A DNA stretch of 64,000 nt, from assembly GCF_023712105.1 (NCBI RefSeq), contig NZ_JAMLJI010000002.1, positions 739,012-803,011 of the forward strand, in the 5' to 3' direction. This DNA is from Larsenimonas suaedae. Lineage in GTDB: Bacteria; Pseudomonadota; Gammaproteobacteria; Pseudomonadales; Halomonadaceae. Within the stretch, counting starts at the first letter, position 1, and each line of letters begins with the position of its first letter. The translations under genes and the position numbers were made by a program. This document shows, piece by piece, positions 1 through 9,191 of the stretch. Below the pieces are notes generated by a model. The model ran no database searches, was not told where the DNA came from, and was given only the letters and a program-made list of their open reading frames with translations.

Positions 1-1011
1 GACAAGCTGGATCTCGCCCAGGCCGAGGCCATCGCGGATCTGATCGAGGCCAGCTCCCGTCAGGCGGCTGAAAATGCCCTGCGCTCGCTTCAGGGCGAGT
101 TCTCGACGCGCGTCGGCACCCTGGTGCAGCAGCTCATCGAGCTTCGGGTCTACGTCGAGGCCGCCATCGATTTCCCTGAAGAGGAAATCGACTTTCTGAG
201 CGACGGCCATGTGGCCAACAAGCTCAGTCAGGTCAAGACCGCCCTCGGCGAGGTTCGCGCCGCAGCCGCGCAGGGCACCCTGATGCGCGAAGGCATGACC
301 GTGGTCATCGCCGGCAGGCCCAACGCCGGCAAATCAAGCCTCTTGAACCGGCTGACCGAGCAGGACACCGCGATCGTCACCGACATCGCCGGCACCACCC
401 GAGACGTTTTGAAGGAATATATTCATCTGGATGGCATGCCTTTGCACGTGGTCGATACCGCCGGGCTCCGGGATACGCCGGACGCGGTCGAACGCATCGG
501 CGTACAGCGCGCGTGGCAGGAGATCGAGACGGCCGACCGGGTGCTTTTGATGGTCGATGCCGCCGAGACCGAAGCCACCGACCCCATGGCCATCTGGCCC
601 GAATTTGTCGCTCGCCTGCCCGACCAGAGCCGGCTGACGCTGGTGCGCAACAAGGTCGACACCACCGATGAAGCCCTCGGCTCGGAGTTAACCGCCACAC
701 CGCCGGTGGTGCGGATGTCGGCCCACACCGGGGCAGGCGTGGACACGCTCAAGGAGCATCTGAAAACCGTGATGGGGTACTCCGCGACCACCGAAGGCCG
801 CTTCTCGGCACGAAGGCGCCACCTCGAAGCGCTTGACCGTGCCAAGGCCGCGCTCGACAACGGCGAAGCGCAGCTTTTTGGCGCCGCCGCAGGTGAGCTT
901 CTGGCCGAGGATCTGCGCGCCGCACAGGAAGCGCTTGGCGAAATCACCGGCGAATTCAGCGCCGATGACCTGCTCGGCGAGATTTTTGGCAGTTTCTGCA
1001 TCGGGAAATAG
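1..1011 (+). CDS. mnmE: tRNA modification GTPase MnmE, 5'-truncated by window edge
   Basis: The reading frame is open from base 1, so the N-terminal roughly 120 residues (tetrahydrofolate-binding domain start) lie outside; 336 residues remain of a family that is about 455 long. Visible GTPase motifs are G1 [10 protein letters not shown]2 [10 protein letters not shown]3 DTAGLRDT and G4 NKVD. The C-terminus is FCIGK, whose cysteine is the family hallmark. MnmE works with MnmG to place the (carboxymethyl)aminomethyl group on U34 of certain tRNAs. Its partner gene mnmG is about 22 kb downstream here rather than adjacent as in pseudomonads. The identification is secure; only the upstream part is missing. 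Confidence 0.98.
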   Translation, partial: DKLDLAQAEAIADLIEASSRQAAENALRSLQGEFSTRVGTLVQQLIELRVYVEAAIDFPEEEIDFLSDGHVANKLSQVKTALGEVRAAAAQGTLMREGMTVVIAGRPNAGKSSLLNRLTEQDTAIVTDIAGTTRDVLKEYIHLDGMPLHVVDTAGLRDTPDAVERIGVQRAWQEIETADRVLLMVDAAETEATDPMAIWPEFVARLPDQSRLTLVRNKVDTTDEALGSELTATPPVVRMSAHTGAGVDTLKEHLKTVMGYSATTEGRFSARRRHLEALDRAKAALDNGEAQLFGAAAGELLAEDLRAAQEALGEITGEFSADDLLGEIFGSFCIGK

Positions 1012-1057
1012 AGCAAGAAGCGCCATGGATTCTCGTTGCTAGTGGCGCGACTCGCCT

Positions 1058-1081
1058 AAAAAAACGGCCTCCATGAGGCCG
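1058..1081 (-). terminator. Rho-independent terminator of the MBL-fold hydrolase gene
   Basis: On the minus strand a perfect 7-bp stem CGGCCTC/GAGGCCG with a 3-base loop is followed by seven T residues. It lies about 30 bases past the stop of the minus-strand hydrolase gene. On the plus strand no T tract follows, so it is probably not an efficient terminator for mnmE. Confidence 0.8.
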
Positions 1082-1110
1082 CTTTCGAGTATCACCCAAT
1101 GCGTCGTGGC

Positions 1111-2055
1111 TTAGTGCCACTCCATCTCACCCATCGCGACCTTAGCGCTGAGCTCGAGCGAGCCTTCACCGCCAAGCGTCGGGTAGCGGGCGTTCATGGC
1201 CTTGATCAACGCGCTGGAATCGCTGGCTTTCGCGGTTTCCTTGTCAAACGCGCGAATGTAGTCGGCGGTGAAGTCGACGGCCTGAAGCCCCTTGGGGTAA
1301 CTGCCGACGAAGTGACCAGGGATCACGGTGTCAGGGGCAAGCGCCCGGATGGCGTCGAGTGTGGCCAACCAGTCAGCGTGTGACTGCGGTGTCTGTGTAT
1401 CGGCCATCCAGACGTGCTCGCCCCACACGACCGGAATACCGCCAGCCACGGTCTTGATCGAAGGAATCCAGACAAAGGTGCGCTCCGGCGTCGGCCCGTT
1501 GAGCCCTTCGATCTCGAGCGCCTTGCCTTCGAGCATCAATGTGTCGCCGTTAAGCGGCTCCGGCACGATCAGCTTCTCCGGCGCGTTCTCACCCAACTGC
1601 GGCCCCCACACCTTCATTTTTTCGTCCATGGTGGCCTTGATGTGAGCAATCGTCTGAGGCGTTGCCACGATCTTGGCCTCCGGGAACGCCTTGTGCAGCG
1701 TATCCAGACCGAAATAGTAATCGGGGTCGCCGTGACTGATGTAAATCGTGGTCAGGGTGCGTCCGGACGCCCTGATCTGATCAGCCAGTTTCTGCGCCTG
1801 CTCGGCGGAAAACTGCGCGTCGATGAGAATGGCGTTGTGCTTGCCTTCGACCAGTACCGAGGACACCGCGAAAATGGCCTGCTCCCCCGGATTGAATACT
1901 TGGGTCGTCAGCGTATCGGTTACGCCCTGCTGAGTATGCTCAGATGACGGTGAGGAAGCGTCATTCTGGGTAGAGGTCGCACCGCTCGAACAGCCAGCAA
2001 GGACAGCAGCCAAAGTGAGGGCGGAGAGGGAAAGCACACGTTTTGAGCGCGACAT
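1111..2055 (-). CDS. MBL-fold metallo-hydrolase, putative lipoprotein
   Basis: A 314-residue protein with a lipoprotein signal peptide at residues 1-22 (lipobox LAGC followed by SSG), so it is probably anchored in the envelope. The metallo-beta-lactamase fold is suggested by the SHGDPDYYFG segment, a variant of the HxHxDH metal site, and by a later PGHFVGSYPKG segment. The substrate cannot be told from the sequence; related proteins are often annotated as hydrolases or glyoxalase-like. An upstream in-frame ATG exists at 2103, but the start at 2055 has an AAGGAGT ribosome-binding site and begins exactly at the signal peptide. It is a single gene with its own terminator, divergent from nothing and followed by mnmE on the other strand. 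Confidence 0.75.
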   Translation of the reverse strand: MSRSKRVLSLSALTLAAVLAGCSSGATSTQNDASSPSSEHTQQGVTDTLTTQVFNPGEQAIFAVSSVLVEGKHNAILIDAQFSAEQAQKLADQIRASGRTLTTIYISHGDPDYYFGLDTLHKAFPEAKIVATPQTIAHIKATMDEKMKVWGPQLGENAPEKLIVPEPLNGDTLMLEGKALEIEGLNGPTPERTFVWIPSIKTVAGGIPVVWGEHVWMADTQTPQSHADWLATLDAIRALAPDTVIPGHFVGSYPKGLQAVDFTADYIRAFDKETAKASDSSALIKAMNARYPTLGGEGSLELSAKVAMGEMEWH

Positions 2056-2142
2056 GAGCGACTCCTTTTTCGGGGTTCGGTTGAGGTAGCTGGAATATAT
2101 CAAGGAAATATTGATTAAGATTCTTTGAATTTAGCAGCGGAG

Positions 2143-2784
2143 TCACGCGGTGGCGCGCAACTCCCGAGCCAGGGCCTCGGGGTTTGAAAACAGCGCACTG
2201 CTGGAAAGTACGTGCTGCTGGCCCTGACGCTCGACCACCAGGGTCGGTACGCCCTGCGCTCCGGTCTGCTCGAGTAACGCGCGCCCCTGGCCCACTCGCA
2301 TCTGGTTGGCCGTCAACAGGGCGTTGTCCGGCGCGCCCAGCCGCCGCGCTGCGTCCACCAGGCCACTGCTTTCGAGAATGGCCGACAGCGTCTCGAGCCG
2401 GGTGATGTCGCACCCATCCACATACCGCGCCCGCTGGATGGCCTCGAGCGCATCGAATTCGCGTTCGGGAGCGCTCAAATGGACTGCCGTCAGTGCGACG
2501 GTCACCGGACCGCTGTCAAACGACTGGGCGTGATCGGTCAAGACCTGTTCGCGATAGCGCGTGCTGAATTCACGTCCGGTCAGCCGGGAAATTCGCTGAT
2601 CGTTGCGCCAGGCGTAATCAGCAAAAACCTCATCCATGAGGCGAGCGCCCTCGCCTGAGAACAAGCCGGTTGGTTGCATGTAAAGCGTCAGGTCGGTCGA
2701 GGCCAGTAGGCTAGGCAAAGCGCTACCGGCGCCGTAGCACCAACCGCACAAGGGGTCGAAGAGATAAATGAGTCGAGAAGCCAT
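2143..2784 (-). CDS. DsbA-family thiol:disulfide oxidoreductase-like protein
   Basis: A 213-residue protein starting MASRLIYLFDPLCGWCYGAG; the CGWC motif near residues 13-16 is the thioredoxin-type active site. No signal peptide is seen, so this is a cytoplasmic member, like the FrnE/2-hydroxychromene isomerase-like branch of PF01323, and not periplasmic DsbA. An in-frame upstream ATG at 2829 would add 15 residues that do not fit the family; 2784 is preferred because the conserved fold starts immediately. It is divergent from a LysR-type regulator about 100 bases away, a layout in which the regulator usually controls the neighbour. The substrate is unknown. Confidence 0.7.
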   Translation of the reverse strand: MASRLIYLFDPLCGWCYGAGSALPSLLASTDLTLYMQPTGLFSGEGARLMDEVFADYAWRNDQRISRLTGREFSTRYREQVLTDHAQSFDSGPVTVALTAVHLSAPEREFDALEAIQRARYVDGCDITRLETLSAILESSGLVDAARRLGAPDNALLTANQMRVGQGRALLEQTGAQGVPTLVVERQGQQHVLSSSALFSNPEALARELRATA

Positions 2785-2881
2785 CGCAGAATGCCCCGTA
2801 AGTGAATGAGTGCATCTTGAGGCCTGCACGGATCAAGATAAATACATACAATACAAACGCACTGAGTGTTAAAAGCATACA

Positions 2882-3781
2882 ATGGAGCGTACCGTGGCAA
2901 CCGGCCCTTCGAATCTCAACCGTTTAACCTATTTCGTGGCTGTGGTCGAAACCGGCTCGTTCACAGCCGCCGCCGACCGACTCGGCATTACACGGGCAGT
3001 GGTCAGCCAGCAGGTCGCACGCCTTGAGCGTGACTGCCATGCCACGCTTTTGACTCGAAGCACACGTCGAGTACGTACTACCGAGGCGGGTCAGGCGTTC
3101 TATTACCGCTGCGCATTGATTCTCAAGGAAGCGGAAGATGCCTTCGATGAATTGGCTGAGTCAGCGCAGACACCTTCGGGCACGCTGCGCCTGACGGCCC
3201 CGTTTGACTATGGCGTTGGCGTCATTGTCCCGGCCATCACCGCGTTTTCGGAGCGCTTCCCGCAGTGTCAGGTCGAGGCGCAGTTCGGCGATCAAACAAT
3301 GAACCTGGAGGACAGCGACCTTGATCTGGCCATTCGAGTGGGCTGGCTGACTGATGATCATTTGCAGGCGCGTTTGATCGGTCACTTCGAACAGCGTCTG
3401 GTCGCCGCACCGTCATGGCAGGAACGTCTTGCCGACGTTGAAACGCCCCAGGCGCTGATCGATCATCCGATCATCGCCAACACGGCACTGCGCGACCCGA
3501 CCCGCTGGACCTTTCATCGCGATGAGCTGGTGAAGGAGCGCGTGACACTTACCGCCTCGATCAAGCTCAATGCAACGCTTGCCGTGCGCGAAGCCACACT
3601 CAATGGCGCAGGTCTTGCGGTGCTGCCCGACTATGTAGTCGACGCCGATGTAAGCGCTGGCCGATTGATTGACGTTCTGCCGCAGTGGCATCTGCCCAGA
3701 GGCGATATCCACGCGGTACTGCCACCGGCACGCTATCGCCCGGCCAAGGTGCGAGCATTTATCGATATGCTGATTCGCTAG
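2882..3781 (+). CDS. LysR-family transcriptional regulator
   Basis: A 299-residue protein of normal LysR length. The N-terminal helix-turn-helix is at residues 13-70 (LTYFVAVVETGSFTAAADRL, ITRAVVSQQVARLE), followed by a substrate-binding domain of the type II periplasmic fold (from about residue 95). It is divergently arranged with the DsbA-like oxidoreductase gene and is expected to control it and perhaps itself. The intergenic DNA carries short repeats of ATACAAT that might be part of the binding site. The effector is unknown. The ATG at 2882 puts the HTH at the usual distance from the N-terminus. Confidence 0.85.
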   Translation: MERTVATGPSNLNRLTYFVAVVETGSFTAAADRLGITRAVVSQQVARLERDCHATLLTRSTRRVRTTEAGQAFYYRCALILKEAEDAFDELAESAQTPSGTLRLTAPFDYGVGVIVPAITAFSERFPQCQVEAQFGDQTMNLEDSDLDLAIRVGWLTDDHLQARLIGHFEQRLVAAPSWQERLADVETPQALIDHPIIANTALRDPTRWTFHRDELVKERVTLTASIKLNATLAVREATLNGAGLAVLPDYVVDADVSAGRLIDVLPQWHLPRGDIHAVLPPARYRPAKVRAFIDMLIR

Positions 3782-3939
3782 GTCGCTTGATGAGAACATG
3801 GCTTGAAACGTCTGAGCGAACCTGTTGCCACACGCTGGCTGTTCGTTTATTTCGTAACAATGCTTTTCAGCCTGTGAGTGGCGTGGCACTCTCGGACACG
3901 GCACGCTGCGTGCCGACGCCGCTTAATTGAGCACCGACG

Positions 3940-5250
3940 ATGACCGTATCGCACCCTATTGCCACGTCCAGCCCATTACCGCTCAGGGCTTGCACAGAAT
4001 GCGATCTTGTCAGCGAAGTTCCAAGACTCTCGCCTGGCGAGGCTGCCCATTGCCCACGCTGTCACCATGTGCTGGCTCAACGCCACAACAAGCCTGCCAC
4101 CCACGTGGTGGCCTACGCCCTGAGCGCGCTGATTGCGCTGGGACTTGCGCTGCCGTTTACGTTCATTTCGTTCGAGGCGCGCGGCGTGAAACGCGCCATG
4201 GGGCTGAGCGAAGCGGCCAACACATTGCTGCAACAGCACTACGAAGCCCTGTCGTTTCTGATCTGGTGGGGCATCATCATCCTGCCGGCGATCTATCTGA
4301 GCGTCAGCATCTATCTGCACCTGGGACCGCTCTGGAATTATACCCCGGTGGCGCGCCGTGGCTTCGGCAGACTCTTGAAGCGCATGGAGCCCTGGATGAT
4401 GGCCGATGTCTTTCTGATCGGGGTGCTGGTCAGCATGGTCAAGATTCTGGCCCTTGCCGAGATTGGCTTCGGCGTGTCGTTCTGGGCTTATGCCGCCTTC
4501 GTGATCCTGATGCTTAAAACGACGCGGGTGATGGACCATGACTGGCTCTGGACCTTCATCGGTGGGCCCGACCGGCCGCTAAGGCACGCCCGCGCCGGCA
4601 GAACAGGCCGCCAGCAGAACATGACGGGCTGCCCGGTGTGCTACACATTGAATGAGCTTGATTCGGATCAACGCGGACACTGCCGTCGCTGTAGTGGCGC
4701 CCTGCGGCTTCGCAAGTACAGAAGCCTTCAGACCACGCTTGCCCTGCTGGTTACATCGATCATTCTTTACATTCCAGCCATGACGCTTCCGATCATGACC
4801 GTAACCACCCTCGGCGACAGCTCTCCCCAGACCGTGATCGCGGGTGTGATGCACCTTTGGGGCTCCGGTGACTGGCCTATCGCTCTGATCATTTTCGTGG
4901 CAAGCGTGGTCATCCCCATTGCCAAGATTCTGGCGCTTGGGTGGCTGAGCTGGAAGGTCTGGCGGCCTTATCCCTCCAGGCCGCTGCTGCGCCATCGGCT
5001 TTACAGCATGACCGAGCTGATCGGGCGATGGTCGATGATCGATGTGTTCGTGGTGGCGCTTCTGGTCGCCCTGGTGCGCCTGGGGTCTGTCATGTCGATC
5101 TACCCGGGTTTGGGCGTGATCGCCTTTGCCGGGGTCGTCATTCTTACTATGCTGGCAGCTATCTGCTTCGATCCCCGCTTACTGTGGGACAACCCTCGAG
5201 ATCAACAGGACAGTGTGAATGAGTTCGTCGCTCCCACAGGCACTTCGTAA
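3940..5250 (+). CDS. pqiA: Paraquat-inducible protein A (inner-membrane PqiA)
   Basis: A 436-residue polytopic membrane protein made of two similar halves, each opening with a zinc-ribbon-like pair of Cys motifs (CTECDLV/CPRCHHV near residues 18-44, CPVCYTL/CRRCSGA near 229-255) and followed by about four hydrophobic segments. This is the PqiA/YebS architecture. PqiA is the inner-membrane partner of the PqiB MCE-domain tunnel, which bridges the envelope and moves lipids between the membranes. It is the first gene of pqiABC; its 3' end overlaps the start of pqiB by 32 bases. About 160 bases of upstream non-coding DNA separate it from the LysR gene and should hold the promoter, but no clear -35/-10 is visible. 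Confidence 0.9.
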   Translation: MTVSHPIATSSPLPLRACTECDLVSEVPRLSPGEAAHCPRCHHVLAQRHNKPATHVVAYALSALIALGLALPFTFISFEARGVKRAMGLSEAANTLLQQHYEALSFLIWWGIIILPAIYLSVSIYLHLGPLWNYTPVARRGFGRLLKRMEPWMMADVFLIGVLVSMVKILALAEIGFGVSFWAYAAFVILMLKTTRVMDHDWLWTFIGGPDRPLRHARAGRTGRQQNMTGCPVCYTLNELDSDQRGHCRRCSGALRLRKYRSLQTTLALLVTSIILYIPAMTLPIMTVTTLGDSSPQTVIAGVMHLWGSGDWPIALIIFVASVVIPIAKILALGWLSWKVWRPYPSRPLLRHRLYSMTELIGRWSMIDVFVVALLVALVRLGSVMSIYPGLGVIAFAGVVILTMLAAICFDPRLLWDNPRDQQDSVNEFVAPTGTS

Positions 5251-6865
5251 ACGGCAAAAATCGATCTCTCCCGTATGGCTGGTGCCGCTTCTGGCCGTGC
5301 TCATCGGGGGGTGGATGCTCTACCACACCTTCACCTCGCGCGGGCCCGAGATCACCCTGATCATGGACAACGCCGAAGGCATCGAGGCCGGCAAGACACT
5401 GATCAAGGCGCGCAACGTCGAAGTGGGCCGGGTCAATTCGGTGTCGTTGTCCGACGATACCAGTCACGCAGTGGTCACGGCGCGCATGCATGAAGACGCC
5501 GAAAACCTGTTGAAGACCGACAGCCGGTTCTGGGTGGTCAAGCCGCGCGTCGGTCGTGAGGGCATCAGTGGCCTGAATACAGTACTTTCCGGCCCCTACA
5601 TTCAGCTCCAGCCCGGGCGCGCCGAGCAAACCAAACGCCGCTTTGACATGCTCGAAAAGCCACCGGTCGCCCCCCCGGATGCCGGCGGCCTTCGCATCAA
5701 CCTGACCAGCGCTAACGCCAACGCGTTGAGCGTGGGCGACCCGGTCATCTTTCAGGGCTTCACGGTGGGCCGAGTCGAGGCGTCCAACTTCGACACCTCG
5801 GACCGCCAGATGCATTACCGCCTGTACATCTTCAAACCCTATCGCTCGCTTGTGACGACCAATACCCGCTTCTGGTCCGCCTCGGGCGTGCGGTTCGATC
5901 TGAGTACGGAAGGCTTCACCCTGGATCTGGCCTCGATCGAGTCTCTGATCAGCGGGGGCGTCACCTTTGGTGTGCCGGAAGACATTGCCCCCGGCAACCC
6001 CATCGCGCAGACCGACAATACGTTCGAGCTCTACGGCGATGAAGAAACCGCGCGTCAAGGCAGCTTCAGCCATTACCTCAAGTACATCGTAATGGTCGAT
6101 GACACGGTACGCGGCCTGCACAAGGGGGCACCGGTCGAGTACCGAGGGGTTCGTATCGGCACCGTCGATACCGTGGCGTACCATTTGATCAAGGTCGAAA
6201 AGCGCTCGCTGACCAACTTCAGCATCCCAGTGCTGATTCGCATCGAGCCTCAGCGCATCCAAAGCAATCTCGATAAGCAAGGCATCGAACAGTGGCGTGC
6301 TCGGGTCAACCGCCTGGTCAAGGAAGGGCTTCGCGCCTCACTCAAGGCGGGTAACCTCTTTACCGGCGCGCTGTTCGTGGATCTGAACTTCGACGACAGC
6401 GCAGAGCCTGTCGATACGATCAATCAGTTCGAAGGCATCGATATTCTGCCAAGCCAGCCGGGCAGCTTCGCGCAGATCGAACAAAAGGTATCGGCGCTGC
6501 TCGACAAGCTCAACGACCTTCAAATCGAGCCCGCCCTGAATCACCTGGATCAGACACTTGCAAGCTCCGATGCGCTGGTCAAGGAACTGACGGCGACCAG
6601 CACGCGCCTCAATGAGCTATTGGATGATCCATCCACCCGCGCGCTGCCCTCAGAGACGCGCCAAACCCTTGAATCGGTTCAGGGCACGCTGGATAGCTAT
6701 TCACAGGATACACCGGCCTACGGCGAGCTGACGCAGACGCTCAAGTCACTGCAGCAGCTTCTGAACGACCTGCAGCCCGCGGCGCGCACGCTGAGCGAAA
6801 AGCCGAACGCCCTCTTGTTCAACCGAGAGGTCATCACCGACCCCCAACCCAAGGCGGCCCCATGA
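5219..6865 (+). CDS. pqiB: Intermembrane transport protein PqiB (MCE/MlaD repeats)
   Basis: A 548-residue protein with one N-terminal membrane anchor (residues 17-37, PVWLVPLLAVLIGGWMLY) followed by three MCE (MlaD-type) domains beginning near residues 41, 157 and 285, and a C-terminal helical region from about residue 400 that should form the long needle-like tube. Family knowledge: PqiB hexamers form a channel across the periplasm for phospholipid transport. It overlaps pqiA and is followed by pqiC through an ATGA overlap, so the three genes are translationally coupled. Confidence 0.92.
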   Translation: MSSSLPQALRKRQKSISPVWLVPLLAVLIGGWMLYHTFTSRGPEITLIMDNAEGIEAGKTLIKARNVEVGRVNSVSLSDDTSHAVVTARMHEDAENLLKTDSRFWVVKPRVGREGISGLNTVLSGPYIQLQPGRAEQTKRRFDMLEKPPVAPPDAGGLRINLTSANANALSVGDPVIFQGFTVGRVEASNFDTSDRQMHYRLYIFKPYRSLVTTNTRFWSASGVRFDLSTEGFTLDLASIESLISGGVTFGVPEDIAPGNPIAQTDNTFELYGDEETARQGSFSHYLKYIVMVDDTVRGLHKGAPVEYRGVRIGTVDTVAYHLIKVEKRSLTNFSIPVLIRIEPQRIQSNLDKQGIEQWRARVNRLVKEGLRASLKAGNLFTGALFVDLNFDDSAEPVDTINQFEGIDILPSQPGSFAQIEQKVSALLDKLNDLQIEPALNHLDQTLASSDALVKELTATSTRLNELLDDPSTRALPSETRQTLESVQGTLDSYSQDTPAYGELTQTLKSLQQLLNDLQPAARTLSEKPNALLFNREVITDPQPKAAP

Positions 6866-7506
6866 TGCGATCGCTTTCACACTTCACGCGCGGCTGCACA
6901 CTGGCGATTACAGCGCTCACCCTGACCGGGTGCGTCAGCGGTGGCAGCACTGAATTTCATCGCTATACGCTGGCTGAAGTGCCGAGCAGCTCGGCGCCCT
7001 TCCCGGCGCGGCATGTACTGGCGGTGCCCGGTGTCCGCCTTTCGGGCATGCTGGCAGGCAATGGCATCGTCATGCAGGTCAGCGACATCGAATTGCAGGC
7101 GGCCCAGCAGAATTTGTGGGCGGGGGAGCTGGGCCACCAGCTCACCCAGCGCCTTCAATCGTCGCTTCAACACGCATTGCCCGCGACACGCATAGATTCT
7201 CAGCCGGGCGATGGAATGACCTTGACGGTCGATGTGGAGCAGTTTCAGGGGCGCTTCGACGGCCAGGCGGTCGCCTCCGGCCAGTACCGCGTGACGAATG
7301 CTAATGGCGATGTGCGAATTCAGGACCGGTTTCAACATACCGTACCTCTTGCCGAGGACGGCTATCCGGCTCTGGTTCGAGCCCTCAGTACGGCCTGGTC
7401 GCGCAGCAGCGACCAGATTGCTGAACGCATCGTGGCGTTGCAGGGTGCGCCCTCTTCAAGCAACCCATCCAGCGCAGAAGCCGCCACGGAAGCAGTACCT
7501 CAGTAA
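6862..7506 (+). CDS. pqiC: PqiC-like outer-membrane lipoprotein (DUF330/ABC-type transport auxiliary)
   Basis: A 214-residue protein with a lipoprotein signal peptide (residues 1-23, lipobox LTGC followed by VSG). The body matches the PqiC/YmbA pattern, opening with a beta strand containing YTL after the mature N-terminus (FHRYTLAEVP). PqiC sits on the inner face of the outer membrane and docks the PqiB tube there. The start codon overlaps the pqiB stop (ATGA). The C-terminal 20 residues are Ser/Ala-rich and probably disordered. It is the last gene of the operon; the next gene is convergent and no strong terminator is visible between them. Confidence 0.85.
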   Translation: MMRSLSHFTRGCTLAITALTLTGCVSGGSTEFHRYTLAEVPSSSAPFPARHVLAVPGVRLSGMLAGNGIVMQVSDIELQAAQQNLWAGELGHQLTQRLQSSLQHALPATRIDSQPGDGMTLTVDVEQFQGRFDGQAVASGQYRVTNANGDVRIQDRFQHTVPLAEDGYPALVRALSTAWSRSSDQIAERIVALQGAPSSSNPSSAEAATEAVPQ

Positions 7507-7586
7507 CGGCGGTCTTCTTTAACGCTCACTGCCTGGCAGCGGTAAAAGAGCAGCGAGCGCTTATAAAACGCATCAAGGGCGGCTTA

Positions 7587-8438
7587 TCACTCCGGGCAAA
7601 GCCAGGTACCGTGATGGCGAGCCGAGCCGCCCCACACACGAGCAACGCTCGTATACGCATCGGTGAGCGTCTCCGGGCACTGCCAGGGCGGATTCGCGAT
7701 CAAAAGACCTGAACCATGCATGCCTCGCGTATGGCCTTCAGGCCAGCGCATCAGCTCACTTTTCCAGATTTTCTTGTGGCCCGATGCCTTTACGTGATCC
7801 AGAAGAACCTGATGACGGCCATCCGGCAACACGGGATACCAGACCATCACGACCGCGTGCCGCGACTTGCTCAGTAATTTGGCAAGCGTCGAAGCCACCT
7901 GCTGATAATCCGTTTTGACCTCGTAAGATGGGTCAATCACGCAAAGTAGACGCGGCGTGGCAACCGGCTGCATCGCAACGACATCGTTCAGCCCATCACG
8001 CTGATAACAATGCGCGCTGCCGACAAATGACTGCGCCTCGAGGTGCTTGAACTCTCCTGGATGCAACTCGAAGAAATGTGCCTGATCGCCTGAGCGCAGA
8101 TTACGCGCCAGCCACCATGGCGAGCCGGGATAACGCTTGAAGCGCAGAGACGGCGAAGAATTACCGCTGGCTTGTAGCGTATCGAGCGCGGCAAGCCACG
8201 AGGCGACGTCAGGATGATCGGTGGCGTGCTTCAACAGCGGAACGATGCCGTCTTGATACTCTGCGCCCCGTGTCATCTCCTTACCGGAGAGCGGATACAG
8301 GCCACGTCCTGCATGCGTGTCTATATACGTAATGGATGATTTTTTACGTAAAAGATGTTCCATCATGACGTGGACACCGAGGTGCTTATGGACATCCGCA
8401 AAATTACCTGCGTGATAGGCATGCTGGTAGGAAAGCAC
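7587..8438 (-). CDS. rlmJ: 23S rRNA (adenine2030-N6)-methyltransferase RlmJ
   Basis: A 283-residue protein with the RlmJ/YhiR N-terminus LSYQHAYHAGNFADVHKH, a SAM-binding TYIDTHAGRGLY motif near residues 37-48, and the catalytic DPSYE motif (family DPPYE) near residue 166. The enzyme methylates A2030 of 23S rRNA. The start codon is GTG at 8436-8438, preceded by AAGGA at a 9-base spacing, and it puts the conserved LSYQH block at the N-terminus. It is separated from the upstream OmpA-like gene by a terminator, so it is probably transcribed from its own promoter in the intervening 80 bases. Confidence 0.92.
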   Translation of the reverse strand: MLSYQHAYHAGNFADVHKHLGVHVMMEHLLRKKSSITYIDTHAGRGLYPLSGKEMTRGAEYQDGIVPLLKHATDHPDVASWLAALDTLQASGNSSPSLRFKRYPGSPWWLARNLRSGDQAHFFELHPGEFKHLEAQSFVGSAHCYQRDGLNDVVAMQPVATPRLLCVIDPSYEVKTDYQQVASTLAKLLSKSRHAVVMVWYPVLPDGRHQVLLDHVKASGHKKIWKSELMRWPEGHTRGMHGSGLLIANPPWQCPETLTDAYTSVARVWGGSARHHGTWLCPE

Positions 8439-8470
8439 GGTGTTAATTCCTTGATGAAAACACGAGAGTC

Positions 8471-8500
8471 AAAAAAAGAGGCGCCTTAACAGGCGCCTCT
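8471..8500 (-). terminator. Rho-independent terminator downstream of the OmpA-like gene
   Basis: On the minus strand a perfect 9-bp stem GAGGCGCCT/AGGCGCCTC with a 4-base loop is followed by seven T residues. It sits 19 bases past the stop codon of the OmpA-like lipoprotein gene. Confidence 0.9.
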
Positions 8501-8518
8501 GTTCGAGGAAAAGCGCAA

Positions 8519-9181
8519 TCAGCCTTGTTTGGGCGTCAACGTCAGCTCGACACGCCGATTTTGAGCGCGGCCCGATTCCGTATCGTTGCTTGCGATCGGG
8601 TTTTGCTCGCCGCCGCCACGAATGTTGAGGCGATTGTAATCGACGCCGCTTTGCGCCAGGTAATTTCCAACCGACTGCGCGCGCTGCTCGGACAGACGCT
8701 GGTTGTAGGACGCCGCCCCAGTGGAGTCGGTGTAGCCTGTGATGTTGATGTTGGTATCGCCGTACTCTTTAAGTACTTCGTTGACGCCATTGAGCGCGTT
8801 TTGAATCTGCGGCGTCAATTGGGTCGAATCGGAGGCAAACGTGATGCTGCCCGGCATGTTCAGGATGATCTGATCACCAGAGCGGGTCACGCTGACGCCG
8901 GTGCCCTGCATTTTCTGACGCAGCTGCGCTTCCTGACGGTCCATATAGTACCCGATACCGCTGCCGGCGGCCGCGCCGAGGGCCGCGCCGATCAGGGCCT
9001 TGTCGGTTCGGTGGTGACCACTTTTGGTCGCACCGGCCACAGCGCCGACTGCCGCACCGATACCGGCACCCTTGGCAAGGCTCGAGGTCTGCTGCTCGTT
9101 GGTATAGGGGTTGTAGGTACTGCATCCGGCCAAACCGACCGCCATGGTCAGAGGTAGCGCAATCCAGGCTATTTTTTTCAT
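8519..9181 (-). CDS. OmpA-family lipoprotein with glycine-zipper segment (YiaD-like)
   Basis: A 220-residue protein. Residues 1-20 are a lipoprotein signal (lipobox LAGC, then STYNPYT). Residues 38-78 contain glycine-zipper sequence (GAGIGAAVGAVAGA, GAALGAAAGSGIGYYMD) and residues 100-220 the OmpA C-terminal peptidoglycan-binding domain, including the ITGYTDSTGAASYNQRLSEQRA and GGGEQNPIASNDTESGRAQNRRVE blocks with the conserved Asp and Arg. It probably tethers the outer membrane to peptidoglycan. The start is preceded by GGAG. It is a stand-alone gene between hemW and rlmJ. Confidence 0.9.
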   Translation of the reverse strand: MKKIAWIALPLTMAVGLAGCSTYNPYTNEQQTSSLAKGAGIGAAVGAVAGATKSGHHRTDKALIGAALGAAAGSGIGYYMDRQEAQLRQKMQGTGVSVTRSGDQIILNMPGSITFASDSTQLTPQIQNALNGVNEVLKEYGDTNINITGYTDSTGAASYNQRLSEQRAQSVGNYLAQSGVDYNRLNIRGGGEQNPIASNDTESGRAQNRRVELTLTPKQG

Positions 9182-9191
9182 CCTTACTCCA

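Noticed and set aside
3927..4517. Plus-strand open frame overlapping the 5' half of pqiA in another frame
   Set aside because: pqiA in the neighbouring frame has clear PqiA motifs; this frame gives an Arg/Ala-rich unlikely protein.
5159..6280. Minus-strand open frame opposite pqiB
   Set aside because: Antisense shadow of pqiB; GC-rich codon bias removes stops on the other strand.
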